Shown piece after piece: positions 62,880 to 64,000 of a stretch of DNA of 64,000 nt (position 1 is the first letter of the stretch; every line of letters starts with the position of its first letter). Both the position numbers and the translations under genes were made by a program. Where the stretch lies: positions 15,911,501-15,975,500 of the forward strand of contig NC_090777.1 of NCBI RefSeq assembly GCF_040054535.1, in the 5' to 3' direction. The notes beneath the pieces are model-generated. The model was not told where the DNA came from. It ran no database searches and worked only from the letters and a program-made list of their open reading frames with translations. This stretch comes from Antennarius striatus. Its lineage: Eukaryota; Chordata; Actinopteri; Lophiiformes; Antennariidae.

Positions 62880-64000
62880 AATCATAATTGTGGAGAAAAG
62901 GTGGACTGGATGGGCTGGGATCACATTTCTACAATGAGCTGAGATGTTAAAGGGTTAGTATCAGATCAGATGTCGTTTTGCTGTTTCAACGCAGCATCGG
63001 CTTCCTGAAGTGAATCGTTCCTGTTAACATGAGCCTTAACACAGATCAGCTAAATTCATACCTGTAAACTTGAGGATTTGATGTTTGCCAAAATGTACCG
63101 TACCTATGTTCAGATCAAAATAATGATAATATAAAGAATAGCAATTCAAGTCTCCTGTCATGGCAGAGTGGTCGACCAGAACTGTAATACTACATCAACT
63201 AGTAGGAATTGAAAGAAATGCAAGCATTAACTATACTAGGTGGTGGGGGAGGACGGGAGGCAGAGAGGAAACACAGGCTAAAGGTAGCAGAGAGGAGACA
63301 GATGCAAGAGACGAGGCTGGATCGTGAGGATCCTACAAGCTTCAGGTTTTGTGCAATGAAAGAGTGGAGACAGGAGTCCTGTACACAGTAATATTACAGC
63401 TCCTTTATCTTTTACCAGGTTAAAATGTAGATGAAATGATAAGCTACCTTGTTCTGAGTAAGGTTCAGGATCATGACTAATGCAATGGTGAGCCTTTCAA
63501 CAAGCTGAAGTTTATTCTCAAATATTCTCCAGTAAGTTTTTATTTTCTGCCTCAAAATTCTCCACATTATTTACTCCCTGCGCTGTTTCTTACACACGGA
63601 AGCTGTAATTTTAACTGTCAATTCTTCAGAGAGAAGAGAATCAATGCAGTGTTTTGGGGTTTTTTATCTATATGCAAAGTAACTTAAATGCATTATTTTT
63701 GCAGCACTTAATAGTCGTAAAGGACAGATTGCTTTGACGTTTTAGCACAACTGTAAAATGGATTTTACACAATGATGTTCCCACACGTGGTCACTAGAGA
63801 GTGCAAAAAGCCACATTTTTGAATTCTAAACACAGACCTGGGATTTTGTCAATGGAATTCTCTACGGTTTACATGTGATGAAAACTGTGGTCTTTGAAAT
63901 GTTTACATTTTATGTCAGGGTTGGATTAAGATACTGTATGGATTTGACATTGTGAGATCAGAGTTATTTTACTGGACTGGTGTAAGGGCTCTTGGAATCT
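62880..64000. other. Intergenic, nothing recognised
   Basis: No gene, known element or clear motif seen up to the window end. Confidence 0.45.

Overview
This window is vertebrate nuclear DNA, almost certainly from a ray-finned (teleost) fish. It carries six protein-coding genes with short, GT-AG-bounded exons, and every one is on the + strand. In order they are: the 3' end of gnas (G-protein alpha-s), vapb (ER tether protein), chmp4b (ESCRT-III subunit), eif2s2 (translation initiation factor eIF2 beta), srsf6 (SR splicing factor) and l3mbtl1 (MBT-repeat chromatin reader). The fish assignment rests on near-vertebrate-identical proteins with small fish-like length differences, compact introns, long CA/GT microsatellites, and a typical teleost mobile-element mix: Rex/L2-type and RTE-type LINEs, a Penelope-like element, Tc1-like transposons and tRNA-headed SINEs. 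The human orthologues of all six genes lie on chromosome 20q, so this is conserved linkage that has been shuffled and compacted.

Layout. 1-1835: last four exons of gnas, then its 3' UTR to about 3975. 4255-6000: a SINE and a LINE fragment. 6350-7034: vapb promoter and 5' UTR. 7035-14371: vapb in six coding exons. 15030-20000: intergenic, with old SINE and RTE debris, an AT-rich tract and a 112-bp CA repeat. 20147-23097: chmp4b in five exons. 23100-32290: a mobile-element graveyard with a SINE, RTE pieces, a Penelope-like remnant, a complete but dead Tc1-like copy, and an RTE that contains a LINE that contains a DNA transposon. 32428-36816: eif2s2 in nine exons. 38386-41860: a Rex-type LINE interrupted by an L2-type LINE, next to a Tc1-type MITE with roughly 190-bp terminal repeats. 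42442-46142: srsf6 in six exons, with a candidate poison exon in intron 2. 47547-62540: l3mbtl1 in twenty coding exons, with an RTE copy in its first coding intron. 62880-64000: nothing recognised.

The genes do not form a pathway. They are mostly broadly expressed housekeeping genes: signalling, ER contact sites, membrane scission, translation initiation, splicing and chromatin. Three promoters (vapb, chmp4b, eif2s2) carry CRE-type TGACGT motifs, srsf6 has an ETS site, and l3mbtl1 has an NRF-1 palindrome. I found no CRISPR array, operon, defence locus or unknown multi-gene system. The most notable signals are: a repeated non-RTE flank shared in inverted orientation by two RTE copies 22 kb apart; the three-level nested insertion; a perfect 32-bp-arm hairpin in an eif2s2 intron; dinucleotide repeats that form or abut splice sites in l3mbtl1; and the candidate srsf6 poison exon.
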